Shown here: positions 24,348-32,682 of the stretch, piece after piece
Layout: each line of letters starts with the position of its first letter
Position numbering within the stretch: the first letter of the stretch is position 1
Assembly (NCBI GenBank): GCA_963766505.1
Contig: CAVYAL010000005.1
Span: forward strand, 930,001 to 994,000
Direction: 5' to 3'
DNA: 64,000 bases
From: DATIRA01 sp963766505
GTDB lineage: Bacteria; Pseudomonadota; Gammaproteobacteria; Steroidobacterales; Steroidobacteraceae
The notes under the pieces: generated by a model
Told to the model about the DNA's origin: nothing
Database searches by the model: none
Seen by the model: only the letters and a program-made list of their open reading frames with translations
Made by a program: the position numbers and the translations under genes

Positions 24348-26128
24348 GCCTGACGGTCCAGATCGCGGTCCTGCTGGCGGCGGCCGTCGTCGCGATCCCG
24401 CTGTTCCGTCACTTCGACCTGAGCGCCGTGCTCGGCTACCTGGTGGCCGGCGTCGTGATCGGACCCTGGGGCCTGAAGCTCTTCACCGACGTCGAGGGGA
24501 TCCTGCACTTTGCCGAACTCGGCGTCGTGCTGCTGCTGTTCGTGATCGGCCTGGAACTGCAGCCATCGCGGCTGTGGATCATGCGCAAGGCGATCTTCGG
24601 CGCGGGCACGGCCCAGGTCGTGCTCACGACCGTCGCGCTTGCACCCTTGATTCACTGGCTCGGCCAGCCCTGGACGACGGCACTGGTGATCGGCTTCGCG
24701 CTGTCGCTGTCCTCCACTGCGCTGGTGCTGCAGCTGCTCGCCGAGCGCCACGAGCTCACGACGCGGCACGGTCGCTCCGCGTTCGCGATCCTGCTGTTCC
24801 AGGACCTCGCGATCATGCCGGCGCTGGTCCTGCTGCCGCTGCTCGCCGGCGCCGGTGCGGCGCAGCTCGACTGGAAGACGCTGCTGCTGCGCGCGCTGGT
24901 AGTGGCGCTGGTGGTCGGTCTCGGCCGTCAGCTGCTTCGCCCGGCGCTCAGGATCGTCGCGAACACCCGGGTGCACGAGGCCTTCACGGCCGCGGCGCTG
25001 CTGGTGGTCGTGGCCACTGCGGCGCTGTTCGACTCGCTCGGCCTTTCGATGGCGCTTGGCGCATTCATCGCCGGAGTGCTGCTCGCCGACAGCGAGTACC
25101 GCCACGAGCTCGAGGCGGACATCGAGCCGTTCAAGGGGCTGCTGCTCGGCCTGTTCTTCATTGCGGTCGGAATGTCGGCCAACATCGGGCTGCTGCTCGA
25201 CCAGCCGCTCAGGATCCTTGGGCTCACGCTGGCCTACATGGGCCTCAAGGCGGCCGTGATCTGGCTCGTGGCCAGGCTGTTCCGCAGTGACGCGATCACC
25301 GCGTCGCGCCTGGCCGTGGTCCTCGCAGGCGGCGGCGAGTTCGCGTTCGTGCTGCTGGCACTGGTCGCGGGCGACGGGCTGGTGGGCCCCGGTGCCGTCG
25401 ACGTCGCAATCATCGTCGTCACGCTGTCGATGGCGCTCTCGCCGCTGCTGATCGCCGGCACCGCGTCGCTGGCGCGCCGGCTCCGCCCGCCGGCTGAACC
25501 GTCGAAGTTCGACCAGGTGCAGTCCGAGGAACCGCGGGTGCTGATCGCGGGATTCGGGCGCTTCGGCCAGATCGTGGCGCGCGTGCTGCGGGCGCGCCAC
25601 ATCCGCTTCACGGCTCTGGAGATCAGCCAGGCGCAGGTGGACTTCGTCCGTCGCTTCGGCAACAAGCTCTACTACGGCGACGCGTCGCGGCTGGAGCTGC
25701 TGCGCGCGGCGGGCGCCGGACAGGCCGAGGTGCTGGTGCTGGCGATCGACGACGTCGAGGCATCGCTCAGGACCGCGGAGATGGTGCGCCGGCATTTTCC
25801 AGCGCTACGGATCCTGGCCCGCGCGAGAAACCGGCAGCACGCCTTCCGGCTGATCCAGGCCGGCGTGGACGAGATCTGGAGGGAGACCTACGGCTCCAGC
25901 CTCGAAGTCGCGGAAGCCACGCTGGTCGCGCTCGGCACGCCGCGAGCCCAGGCCCACACCGAGGTCCGTCGCTTCCGGGATCACGACGAGCAGGCGCTAC
26001 AGGAGCAGGCCGCGATGATGGACGACGAGGAAAAGCTGATCGCGACGGCCAAGGCGTCCGCGGCGCAGCTCGAGCAGCTGTTCGAAGCCGACGCGGCGGA
26101 CGATGCCGCCGCAGGAGACCGATCATGA
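24344..26128 (+). CDS. CPA2 cation:proton antiporter with TrkA-N domain (KefB/KefC-like)
   Basis: A 594-residue inner-membrane protein starting at GTG 24344, overlapping the GH13 stop. About twelve hydrophobic segments fill residues 1-385, including FALSLSSTALVLQLLAER and GLLLGLFFIAVGMS, typical of KefB/KefC-type K+/H+ antiporters. The cytoplasmic part begins VLIAGFGRFGQIVARVLR, an NAD-binding TrkA-N (RCK) Rossmann loop, followed by YYGDASR. It controls K+ efflux in exchange for protons, usually gated by redox metabolites; no glutathione-specific residues can be judged here. A charged tail of about 60 residues follows. Confidence 0.88.
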   Translation: MSLTVQIAVLLAAAVVAIPLFRHFDLSAVLGYLVAGVVIGPWGLKLFTDVEGILHFAELGVVLLLFVIGLELQPSRLWIMRKAIFGAGTAQVVLTTVALAPLIHWLGQPWTTALVIGFALSLSSTALVLQLLAERHELTTRHGRSAFAILLFQDLAIMPALVLLPLLAGAGAAQLDWKTLLLRALVVALVVGLGRQLLRPALRIVANTRVHEAFTAAALLVVVATAALFDSLGLSMALGAFIAGVLLADSEYRHELEADIEPFKGLLLGLFFIAVGMSANIGLLLDQPLRILGLTLAYMGLKAAVIWLVARLFRSDAITASRLAVVLAGGGEFAFVLLALVAGDGLVGPGAVDVAIIVVTLSMALSPLLIAGTASLARRLRPPAEPSKFDQVQSEEPRVLIAGFGRFGQIVARVLRARHIRFTALEISQAQVDFVRRFGNKLYYGDASRLELLRAAGAGQAEVLVLAIDDVEASLRTAEMVRRHFPALRILARARNRQHAFRLIQAGVDEIWRETYGSSLEVAEATLVALGTPRAQAHTEVRRFRDHDEQALQEQAAMMDDEEKLIATAKASAAQLEQLFEADAADDAAAGDRS

Positions 26129-27231
26129 GAATCGAACCGACCAGGACTCTGCTGCGGGGGGTGGCGCTGATGTGCATGGCTGGACTCACAGCTACCGGGA
26201 ACGCGGCGGACCTGGACCAGGAAGCTGCCGGACGCTTCGCCCGGCTGGCGCTGGAATGCGTCCACAAGGAATACCCGAACAAGATCGCACACGTGCTGCA
26301 GGGCGACGCCGACGTCCGGCCGCCGCGCGAGCTGACGCCTGCGTTCTATGGCTGCTACGACTGGCACTCCTCGGTGCACGGCCACTGGCTGCTGGCGCGG
26401 CTGGCGCGGCTGTACCCTGAGGCAGAGTTTGCCGCAGCGGCCCGCAGCGCACTGGCACGCAGCCTGACCGCCGCGAACATCGAAGCTGAGGTTACGTACC
26501 TGCGCGGCAACGGAAGGAGTTCCTTCGAGCGGCCCTATGGCCTCGCCTGGCTGCTGGCGCTGGCTGGCGAGCTTCGCAGCTGGCGCGATCCAGCGAGCGA
26601 ATCGTGGAGCGCGGCACTCGCCCCGCTCGAGGCCGAGGCCGCCTCCCGCATCAAGGCGTGGCTGCCGAAGCTGCGGTACCCGATCCGGGTCGGCGAGCAC
26701 AGCCAGACGGCGTTCGCGTTCGGGCTGATTCACGACTGGGCCGTCGCAGCCGGCGATGCCGCGATGCTGTCGCTGCTCGATTCGAGAGGCCGCGACTACT
26801 ATCTGAGCGACACAAGCTGTCCGCTGGCCTACGAGCCCTCAGGCCAGGACTTCCTCTCGCCCTGTCTCGCCGAGGCCGATTTCATGCGGCGCATCCTGCC
26901 GGGGCAGGAGTTCTCCCGCTGGTTACAGGCCTTCATGCCGTCGATCCCGTCGAGCGCAGCGTCCGTGTGGCTCAGGCCTGCAGAAGTCACCGACCGAAGT
27001 GATCCGAAGCTGGCGCACATCGACGGGCTGAACCTGAGTCGCGCCTGGATGCTCAGGGGAATCGCCAGCGGCCTCGAGCCCGACGACGAGCGGGTCGCGG
27101 CCCTTCTCGCGGCGGCAGACGAACACGCCGCCGAGGCGCTGCCCGCCGTCACGGGCGAGCACTACGAGGGTGGACACTGGCTCGGGACGTTTGCGGTCTA
27201 TCTCACTACCACAGCGGGTCGCCGGCCCTGA
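26125..27231 (+). CDS. DUF2891 family exported protein
   Basis: A 368-residue protein whose ATG overlaps the antiporter stop (ATGA). Signal peptide to about residue 28 (TATGNA-AD). The mature chain, with YGCYDWHSSVHGHWLL and FERPYGLAWLLALAGEL, EHSQTAFAFGLIHDWA and HYEGGHWLGTFAVYL, matches the DUF2891 family. These look like all-helical (alpha/alpha)6 toroids, as in glycoside-processing enzymes, with conserved His and Asp. A sugar-related role fits the GH13 gene in the same operon but is inference only. Confidence 0.8.
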   Translation: MRIEPTRTLLRGVALMCMAGLTATGNAADLDQEAAGRFARLALECVHKEYPNKIAHVLQGDADVRPPRELTPAFYGCYDWHSSVHGHWLLARLARLYPEAEFAAAARSALARSLTAANIEAEVTYLRGNGRSSFERPYGLAWLLALAGELRSWRDPASESWSAALAPLEAEAASRIKAWLPKLRYPIRVGEHSQTAFAFGLIHDWAVAAGDAAMLSLLDSRGRDYYLSDTSCPLAYEPSGQDFLSPCLAEADFMRRILPGQEFSRWLQAFMPSIPSSAASVWLRPAEVTDRSDPKLAHIDGLNLSRAWMLRGIASGLEPDDERVAALLAAADEHAAEALPAVTGEHYEGGHWLGTFAVYLTTTAGRRP

Positions 27232-27246
27232 CCACGCCTGGCGCTG

Positions 27247-27278
27247 GCGCTGAGCCGTCCTCGCGGCCGGCTCAGCGC
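27247..27278. terminator. Bidirectional hairpin between convergent genes
   Basis: GCGCTGAGCCG (27247-27257) and CGGCTCAGCGC (27268-27278) form a perfect 11-bp stem with a 10-base loop between the DUF2891 stop and the membrane-protein stop, which it overlaps. There is no T-run on either side, so intrinsic termination is uncertain. Confidence 0.45.
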
Positions 27279-27658
27279 TTGCGGCGGTAACGCCTGAGCA
27301 CGCCGAAGGCGACGACGCCGACGATCAGGATCGGGACGATGATACCGACCAGATCACCGGACTCGGCCGCGTCGAGCGCGGCCGTGAACGCCAGTCCGAT
27401 GACCCCCGCGACGATGAACAGCGGAATCAGTCGGCGCTCCGAACGGGGCGGTGTCGCGCCCGGTGCCTGGTCCGGCCTGCGGCGGAGCCCGCTCTTGCCG
27501 AGGCGCACGTTCGCCTGCGCCTGCGGACGTGCGCCGGCGTCGGGATGCTGCTCCGGCATCGGCCAGGGGTTCGCGTCGCGGGATGGCGGCGCAGGCGGCG
27601 CAGGCATGCTGGTGCCCGAACTGCGGCTGGACCTGTCCTGAGCTTGCTTGCGGATCAT
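27272..27658 (-). CDS. Small bitopic or two-segment membrane protein, unknown function
   Basis: A 128-residue protein from ATG 27658, with GGGGAGA upstream. The first 80 residues are charged and Pro/Arg-rich, probably disordered and cytoplasmic. Two hydrophobic segments follow (about 80-97 and 106-120), ending in a very basic tail LRRYRRKR. No homologous family recognised. It is divergent from the PhoX-like gene and may share its regulatory region. Confidence 0.55.
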   Translation of the reverse strand: MIRKQAQDRSSRSSGTSMPAPPAPPSRDANPWPMPEQHPDAGARPQAQANVRLGKSGLRRRPDQAPGATPPRSERRLIPLFIVAGVIGLAFTAALDAAESGDLVGIIVPILIVGVVAFGVLRRYRRKR

Positions 27659-27687
27659 CTGTTCTCCCCGGGGCGACGCCCGCCTAG

Positions 27688-27715
27688 ATTCACAATCATG
27701 CAGCAGTTCTGTCAA
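27688..27715 (-). promoter_or_regulatory. Candidate promoter for the small membrane protein
   Basis: On the minus strand a perfect TTGACA (27715-27710) is followed after 16 bases by GTGAAT (27693-27688), a weak -10. This places transcription start about 25 bases before ATG 27658. The exact -35 is the main support. Confidence 0.4.
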
Positions 27716-27851
27716 TCACCGGTCACACCGGCCCGCGAACCTGTGCCTGCCCCTGGACACTCGAGCGTCCCCGTCGGCCACCGCGCCGACCGAGCGCGCT
27801 CGTGGTCCGGACAAGTCCGCTTCAGTCCCACATCAGACGGAGACCACAGGC

Positions 27852-29399
27852 ATGCACAGCTCCAACATGATTGCCCTGGGCGTGAGCCTCGCGCTCGCGA
27901 CCGCTGCCGCGCAGGCAGACAGCTATACCGGCCCCCAGAGTTCCGCGACACCCTACGTCGTGCCGACTGCCAGTGGCTGGGAAGTGACTTCGCTCGTCAC
28001 CGTAGGCGACATGGCGAAGAACTCGCCATACGCGATGGTCGGCATCCCGGACGGCATGGGTGCCGTCGCGGGCAAGTTCGCCGAAAACGGCGGCTACGTG
28101 GCCGACAAGGCCTACATGACGATCTTCCTGAACCACGAACTCCGGCCGGGCTCGGGCGTGCCGCGGGCCCATGGCACTGACGGCGCCTTCGTTTCGCAAT
28201 GGACGGTCCACCTGAACAGCCTGCAGGTGAAGTGGGGCGAGGACCTGATCCGCAAGGTGCTGACCTGGGACGGCAGCGCATTTGCCGACACCACCGGCCT
28301 CGCGCAGTTCAACCGCTTCTGCTCGGGCGACCTGCCGCCGCTCACCGGGTTCTACAACTCCGGCAGCGGCATGGGCTTCGCGGGCCTGATCTACATGAAC
28401 GGCGAGGAGGCCGGCGCCGAGGGCCGCGCGTTCGCTCACGTGGTCACCGGCGACGAGAAGGGCACGAGCTACGAGCTCCCATATCTCGGCAAGTTCTCCT
28501 GGGAGAACTCGGTGGCCCACCCGAACGCTGGCGACAAGACGCTGGTGGTCGGCCTGGACGATTCCTCGCCCGGGCAGGTCTACCTTTACGTCGGCGACAA
28601 GCAGTCGTGGGGCAACCCGGTGGAGCGCGCCGGGCTGCAGAACGGCTATCTCTATGGCATCAAGGTCACCGACGGAGGCGGCAACTACGGCAACGGCCCG
28701 GCCCCGAGCGAGAATGCCGGCGCGATCGAGGGAAGCTTCGATCTGCATCCCTTCACCCGTGCGCAGGCCGCCGGTACTGGCGCAGACCTGCAGGCGCTGT
28801 CGGTCGCCGCCGGCGTGACGGAGTTCGCGCGGCCCGAGGACGGGCATTGGGACACGAAGAATCCCAACGTCTTCTACTGGGCCACCACCGGACGCAGCGG
28901 CCAGACGGCGCGCCTGTACAAGTTCACGTTCGACTCGATCGAGAACCCGACCAGCGGCGCGATCGAGCTCGTCGTGGATTCGGCCGACCTGACCGGCACC
29001 GACGGCGAGACTGCGCGCTCGTTCGACAACCTGACCGTGGACGGCGACGGTAACGTGATCGTCCAGGAAGATCCGGGTGGCAACCCCTACATCGCCAAGA
29101 CCTGGAAGATCGATCCGGTCGCAAAGACGGCAGTGCAGATCTTCGAGTCCGATCGCTCGCGCTTCGCGCCCGGCGCCCCGGATTTCCTCACCGTGGACGA
29201 GGAGAACTCCGGCGTCATCGAGGTGACCGACATCGTGAGCAGCGCCAACTGGTACGAGTCGGGCCGCCGCTACTACCTCGGCAACATGCAGGCGCATTAC
29301 GGTCTGCCCGGGGAACTGGTGCAGGGCGGCCAGCTCTACCTGATGGCCTCGCCGAAGATGGCAGGTGCGCCGGCCCGGAGTAACAAGAAAGGGAAGTGA
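27852..29399 (+). CDS. Exported DUF839/PhoX-like beta-propeller protein
   Basis: A 515-residue protein from ATG 27852 (GGAG nine bases upstream), with a signal ending AQA-DS near residue 23. Segments such as MTIFLNHELRPGSGVPRAHG, GKFSWENSVAHPN, GQVYLYVGDKQSWG, FARPEDGHWD and FDNLTVDGDGNVIVQED follow the DUF839/PhoX family of calcium-dependent alkaline phosphatase-like propellers. The acidic residues of the PED and NHE motifs would bind Ca/Fe. Activity as a phosphatase is likely for close PhoX relatives but not proven here. It is monocistronic with a good terminator. Confidence 0.75.
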   Translation: MHSSNMIALGVSLALATAAAQADSYTGPQSSATPYVVPTASGWEVTSLVTVGDMAKNSPYAMVGIPDGMGAVAGKFAENGGYVADKAYMTIFLNHELRPGSGVPRAHGTDGAFVSQWTVHLNSLQVKWGEDLIRKVLTWDGSAFADTTGLAQFNRFCSGDLPPLTGFYNSGSGMGFAGLIYMNGEEAGAEGRAFAHVVTGDEKGTSYELPYLGKFSWENSVAHPNAGDKTLVVGLDDSSPGQVYLYVGDKQSWGNPVERAGLQNGYLYGIKVTDGGGNYGNGPAPSENAGAIEGSFDLHPFTRAQAAGTGADLQALSVAAGVTEFARPEDGHWDTKNPNVFYWATTGRSGQTARLYKFTFDSIENPTSGAIELVVDSADLTGTDGETARSFDNLTVDGDGNVIVQEDPGGNPYIAKTWKIDPVAKTAVQIFESDRSRFAPGAPDFLTVDEENSGVIEVTDIVSSANWYESGRRYYLGNMQAHYGLPGELVQGGQLYLMASPKMAGAPARSNKKGK

Positions 29400-29449
29400 C
29401 CCAGGGACCTGCCGGCACGGACTGCCCGCGGCAGGTACCCCGGACAGGC

Positions 29450-29482
29450 GAAGGGCGGCCATGAGGCCGCCCTTCTTCTTTA
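29450..29482 (+). terminator. Rho-independent terminator of the PhoX-like gene
   Basis: GAAGGGCGGCC (29450-29460) pairs exactly with GGCCGCCCTTC (29465-29475) across an ATGA loop, followed by TTCTTT. It lies 50 bases after the stop and could also slow transcription from the convergent VNG-repeat gene. Confidence 0.85.
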
Positions 29483-29499
29483 CGCTGCCGGGCTGCGCT

Positions 29500-30138
29500 T
29501 CAGAGCGTATGGCGTTGCGGTTGCACGCCTTCGATCACGCCCAGCATCACGCCGCTGCCAAGGTAGAGATCCACCTCGCGCTCGAAGCGGAGCCTGCCGT
29601 TCACGACGGCTCCTGACTCGATCGTCACCCGGGGCTTGTCCGGGTTCTTGCTCCACGATGCGCCCCTGCTCTTGCGAACGTGGATCCCACCTTCGACCCG
29701 TGAGCCCGAGCCGATCAGGATGTCGCCATTGACCGTCTCGATGCCGCCAGCGACGCTGGCGCCGTACAGCTTCAGCGCGCCGTTGACATTGCCGAGCTGA
29801 CCGCCGACCCGCGAGCCCTCGCGCAGGCGTATCGTGCCGTTGACCGTCTCGACGTCGTCGCGGACCTGGACCTCCTCGTCAAGCGTGATCGCGCCGTTCA
29901 CGGTCCCGGCGGACTGCACGTTGCCCCGCGCGTCGATGTGCACCGACCCGTTGACGGTCGTGACCTCGCGGGCGCTCGACCCGGTCCCGATCGTGATGGA
30001 CCCGTTGACGCTCGAGACGTCGCCGACGGTGCGGCCGGCATCCACGCGGATGCCGCCGTTGACCCGGCTCAGGTTCTCTGCAGCGCCCAGCGCTACGGCG
30101 GAAAACGCGAAAAGCAGCGTTGCAACGTAACGCAGCAT
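29500..30138 (-). CDS. Exported VNG-repeat beta-solenoid protein
   Basis: A 212-residue protein from ATG 30138 with AGGGAG upstream and a Sec signal (MLRYVATLLFAFSAVALGAA). The mature chain has seven repeats of 18-19 residues, each starting VNG (VNGGIRV, VNGSITI, VNGSVHI, VNGAITL, VNGTIRL, VNGALKL, VNGDILI), the spacing of one coil of a beta-helix. It resembles DUF4097/bactofilin-like polymer-forming folds but with an export signal. The ending PRVTIESGAVVNGRLRFEREV adds partial coils. Likely a periplasmic or surface solenoid; function unknown. Confidence 0.7.
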   Translation of the reverse strand: MLRYVATLLFAFSAVALGAAENLSRVNGGIRVDAGRTVGDVSSVNGSITIGTGSSAREVTTVNGSVHIDARGNVQSAGTVNGAITLDEEVQVRDDVETVNGTIRLREGSRVGGQLGNVNGALKLYGASVAGGIETVNGDILIGSGSRVEGGIHVRKSRGASWSKNPDKPRVTIESGAVVNGRLRFEREVDLYLGSGVMLGVIEGVQPQRHTL

Positions 30139-30212
30139 GGCCCGGCTCCCTGTTGGCATCCTGACTGCTCGATACAGGTTGGATGCCCGGGCCCCGGCAA
30201 AGGTTGCAGGGC

Positions 30213-31112
30213 CTAGACGAGCGGCGTGCCCTCCCGGGCCGTTAGCGCGCGGAAGAGATCGTACAGGCGCAGCGTCACTGCGCCGGGTGCGCCGTCCCCG
30301 ATCGGCCGGCCATCAACACGGGTCACCGAGGCGAGTTCCCCCATCGTGCCCGAGCAGAAGGCCTCGTCCGCGCGATACACCTCGGCGAGGCTCAGCTCGC
30401 ATTCCTCGCAGGGGATCGCGTTCGCCCGGCATAGCTCCAGCACGGCGTCGCGTGTGATGCCCTCCGGACAGGCCGAGACCCGCGGCGTCCGCAGCCGTCC
30501 GCGCTCGACTACGAAGAAGTGCGTCGCGTTCGTCTCCGCCACGAAACCACGCAGGTCGAGCATCAGCGCGTCGTCGGCGCCGGCGACGTTCGCCTCGATC
30601 TTGGCCAGTATCGACTGGATCAGGTTGTTGTGGTGGATCTTCGGGTCCAGGCAGTCCGGCGGGAACCGGCGTACGCTGCTGGTGACGAGGCTGAGACCCT
30701 GCCTGGAGTACACGGGCGGCTTGTGCTCGGCCAGCACGATCAGCGTCGGGCCCTCGCGATTGAGCCGCGGATCCATCCCCGAGGTGTACTTCACGCCACG
30801 CGTCAGCGTGAGCCGGATGTGCACGCCGTCACGCATCCCGTTTGCCGCGAGCGTGCGCCGGATCTCTTCCGTGATCGCCGCGCGGTCGGGAATGCGCTCG
30901 AAGGCCAGTGCCTTCGCAGAGTTGACCAGTCGATCGAGGTGGCGGTCGAGGCGGAAGATGCGCCCGTCGTAGAGGCGCAGTCCTTCCCAGACAGCGTCTC
31001 CGCCCTGCACCACCGAATCGAAGGGACTCACGCCGGCCTCGTTGCGATGCAGCAGTCGCCCGCTGATGTTCACGATCAGGTCGCGGTTGCGGTCGTCGAA
31101 GGTCTGCAGCAC
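30213..31112 (-). CDS. Class IV PLP aminotransferase (branched-chain/D-amino-acid type)
   Basis: A 299-residue protein from GTG 31112, with GAGGAG seven bases upstream; longer in-frame starts run into the sulfotransferase gene. It shows the fold-type IV order: VSPFDSVVQGGDAVWEGLRLYDG near the start, an IHHNNLIQS segment that contains no Lys after the usual YK position, then ALMLDLRGFVAETNATHFFVVERGRL and CPEGITRDAVLELC. The catalytic Lys most likely is the one in DPKIHHNN. Substrates range from branched-chain acids to 4-amino-4-deoxychorismate in this class. Last gene of a minus-strand operon with LysR, methyltransferase and sulfotransferase. Confidence 0.82.
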   Translation of the reverse strand: MLQTFDDRNRDLIVNISGRLLHRNEAGVSPFDSVVQGGDAVWEGLRLYDGRIFRLDRHLDRLVNSAKALAFERIPDRAAITEEIRRTLAANGMRDGVHIRLTLTRGVKYTSGMDPRLNREGPTLIVLAEHKPPVYSRQGLSLVTSSVRRFPPDCLDPKIHHNNLIQSILAKIEANVAGADDALMLDLRGFVAETNATHFFVVERGRLRTPRVSACPEGITRDAVLELCRANAIPCEECELSLAEVYRADEAFCSGTMGELASVTRVDGRPIGDGAPGAVTLRLYDLFRALTAREGTPLV

Positions 31113-31122
31113 TCTGGACTCC

Positions 31123-31852
31123 TCAGGCGCGCAGACGGTGCGCGCGAAGCTTCTCGTACAGTGGCCGGCACTCGCGTTCCAGCTCCTCGAGCGGCCCTTC
31201 GAGCGGCCGGGCAGGCTCTGCGGCACGCGCTGCGAATCCGGTCGAGCGCTCGACCTTCTCGTACCAGTGCTTCGCCCAGACGCCATCCGTGACCCGCCGT
31301 CCGGGCGGCCAGCGAAGCATGCTCGGTGTGTACGACACGCCTAGCGCAGCGCACAGCGCACGCAGCATCGGCTCCGGCGCGGCCAGCAGGTCGGCCGCGT
31401 CTATCACCGGCGGCACGCGGCCCGTGCTTCGGAGCACGTGGTCGAAGATCTCTACCTGCTGTGGCAACCCGGTCGCAGGCAGGTCGAAGTCGCCGAGCTT
31501 CTGCTCCAGCGAGGCCAGCATGTGGCGCGGGTCGCGGATCAGGAACGCATGCGTCATCCGATCGAGCCAGTCGCGCTCCATGCCGGGCAGCAGGTGGTGC
31601 GACATCTGCTTCTGATACAGGACGCTCGACACCTGCCGGCACTGGAGCGAGCAGCGACTCGACCACGCTGCGCCAGTCCGCCTCGTGAGCGGCGATGATC
31701 TCCTCCCGGCCCGGATGCGGAAGCCCCGTCACCTGCAGGTAATGCGCATAGAAGGGCTCATCCACCACCCGTGTGTCGGGCCGGTTTCCCCAGGAGCGCA
31801 TCAGCGCGGTCGAGATGTTGCGCGGTCCCGACCACATCGCGAGACGCAGCAC
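31123..31852 (-). pseudogene. Sulfotransferase-like gene with a frameshift
   Basis: Two frames make one protein. From GTG 31852 the first reads LRLAMWSGPRNISTALMRSW (a PAPS-loop-like SGPRNIST motif), then DEPFYAHYL and DWRSVVESLLAPVPAG. At about 31610-31640 the homology moves to another frame: VLYQKQMSHHLLP, THAFLIRDPRHMLASLEQ and a C-terminal tail ending 31123. The total of 730 bases is one more than a multiple of three, so a single extra base (or two missing) explains it; repaired length is about 242 residues, right for the family. It follows the methyltransferase by 38 bases and precedes the aminotransferase by 10. Real mutation or sequence error cannot be told apart. Confidence 0.75.
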
Positions 31853-31890
31853 GCCCTCGCCCCGGACGTCGCAGCTGCCGGGCCCCGCGG

Positions 31891-32682
31891 TCACTCGAGC
31901 GGGTTCCGGAAGCGCAATACGAACTGGTCGGTCCGGCCACGGATGACGGGATCGAATACCTGCAGCGAATGATCGTCCGCCGGGTGCCTGAGCATCGCGC
32001 TCTCGGCCTCGAACTCGAAGCCGGCGGCAGCGAAGTCGCGCCGCACGATGGCCGGATCGATCCGGTGCAGGCTGCCGACGCTCTCGGTCGGGTCGGCGCC
32101 GGCCGCCGCTACGTGGTCCTGCACGACGACCACGGCACCAGGCCGCAGAGCCGAGCGCAATGCGGCAAGCAGCACGGCCGGGTCCGTGGCCGGCCACGAC
32201 CCATCCTCGGGGCGCCAGTACAGGTCGTGGTAGGACATCACGAACAGCGCCGCATCCAGGCTGTCCGGGGCCAGCTCAAGTGCGTCGATCGCGGCGGTGA
32301 GCTGGCGCACGTTCGACAACCGGTCCCCGGCATAACGGGCCGCGATCGGCTCGCGGGCAAACTCGGCATAGGGCGGGTTGTTGTAGGCGATCACCTGCCC
32401 CTTCACACCGACCACGCGCGCGAGCAGCTCCGTGTAGTAGCCGCCCGCCGCGAACACGTCCACGACCCTCATGCCTGGCTCCACACCGAGAAACGCGAGC
32501 AGTTCTGCCGGCCGGCGCCGCTCGTCCTGGTCGCGGTCAGCAGACGGACGGTCGGCGCTTGCGATCGCCGCTTCGATCGCGGCGGCCGCGGACGGGTCCG
32601 GCGGAGCAGTCCAGGCCGCAACCGGGGCCAGTGCCAGGCACAGCAGAGCGAGCCCGGTGTGATACTTCGGCGCGATGATCAT
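31891..32682 (-). CDS. Exported class I methyltransferase-like protein (paralogue)
   Basis: A 263-residue protein from ATG 32682, overlapping the LysR stop (ATGA). Sec signal MIIAPKYHTGLALLCLALAPVAAWTA. The mature part has ELLAFLGVEPGMRVVDVFAAGGYYTELLARVVG (SAM motif I), an AALFVMSYHDLYW block and LRPGAVVVVQDHVA, the same layout as the 17316-18185 protein (COG4798 type). SAM should not be available in the periplasm, so the export signal is puzzling. Placement after a LysR regulator and before a sulfotransferase and aminotransferase suggests a small-molecule modification operon. Confidence 0.75.
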   Translation of the reverse strand: MIIAPKYHTGLALLCLALAPVAAWTAPPDPSAAAAIEAAIASADRPSADRDQDERRRPAELLAFLGVEPGMRVVDVFAAGGYYTELLARVVGVKGQVIAYNNPPYAEFAREPIAARYAGDRLSNVRQLTAAIDALELAPDSLDAALFVMSYHDLYWRPEDGSWPATDPAVLLAALRSALRPGAVVVVQDHVAAAGADPTESVGSLHRIDPAIVRRDFAAAGFEFEAESAMLRHPADDHSLQVFDPVIRGRTDQFVLRFRNPLE

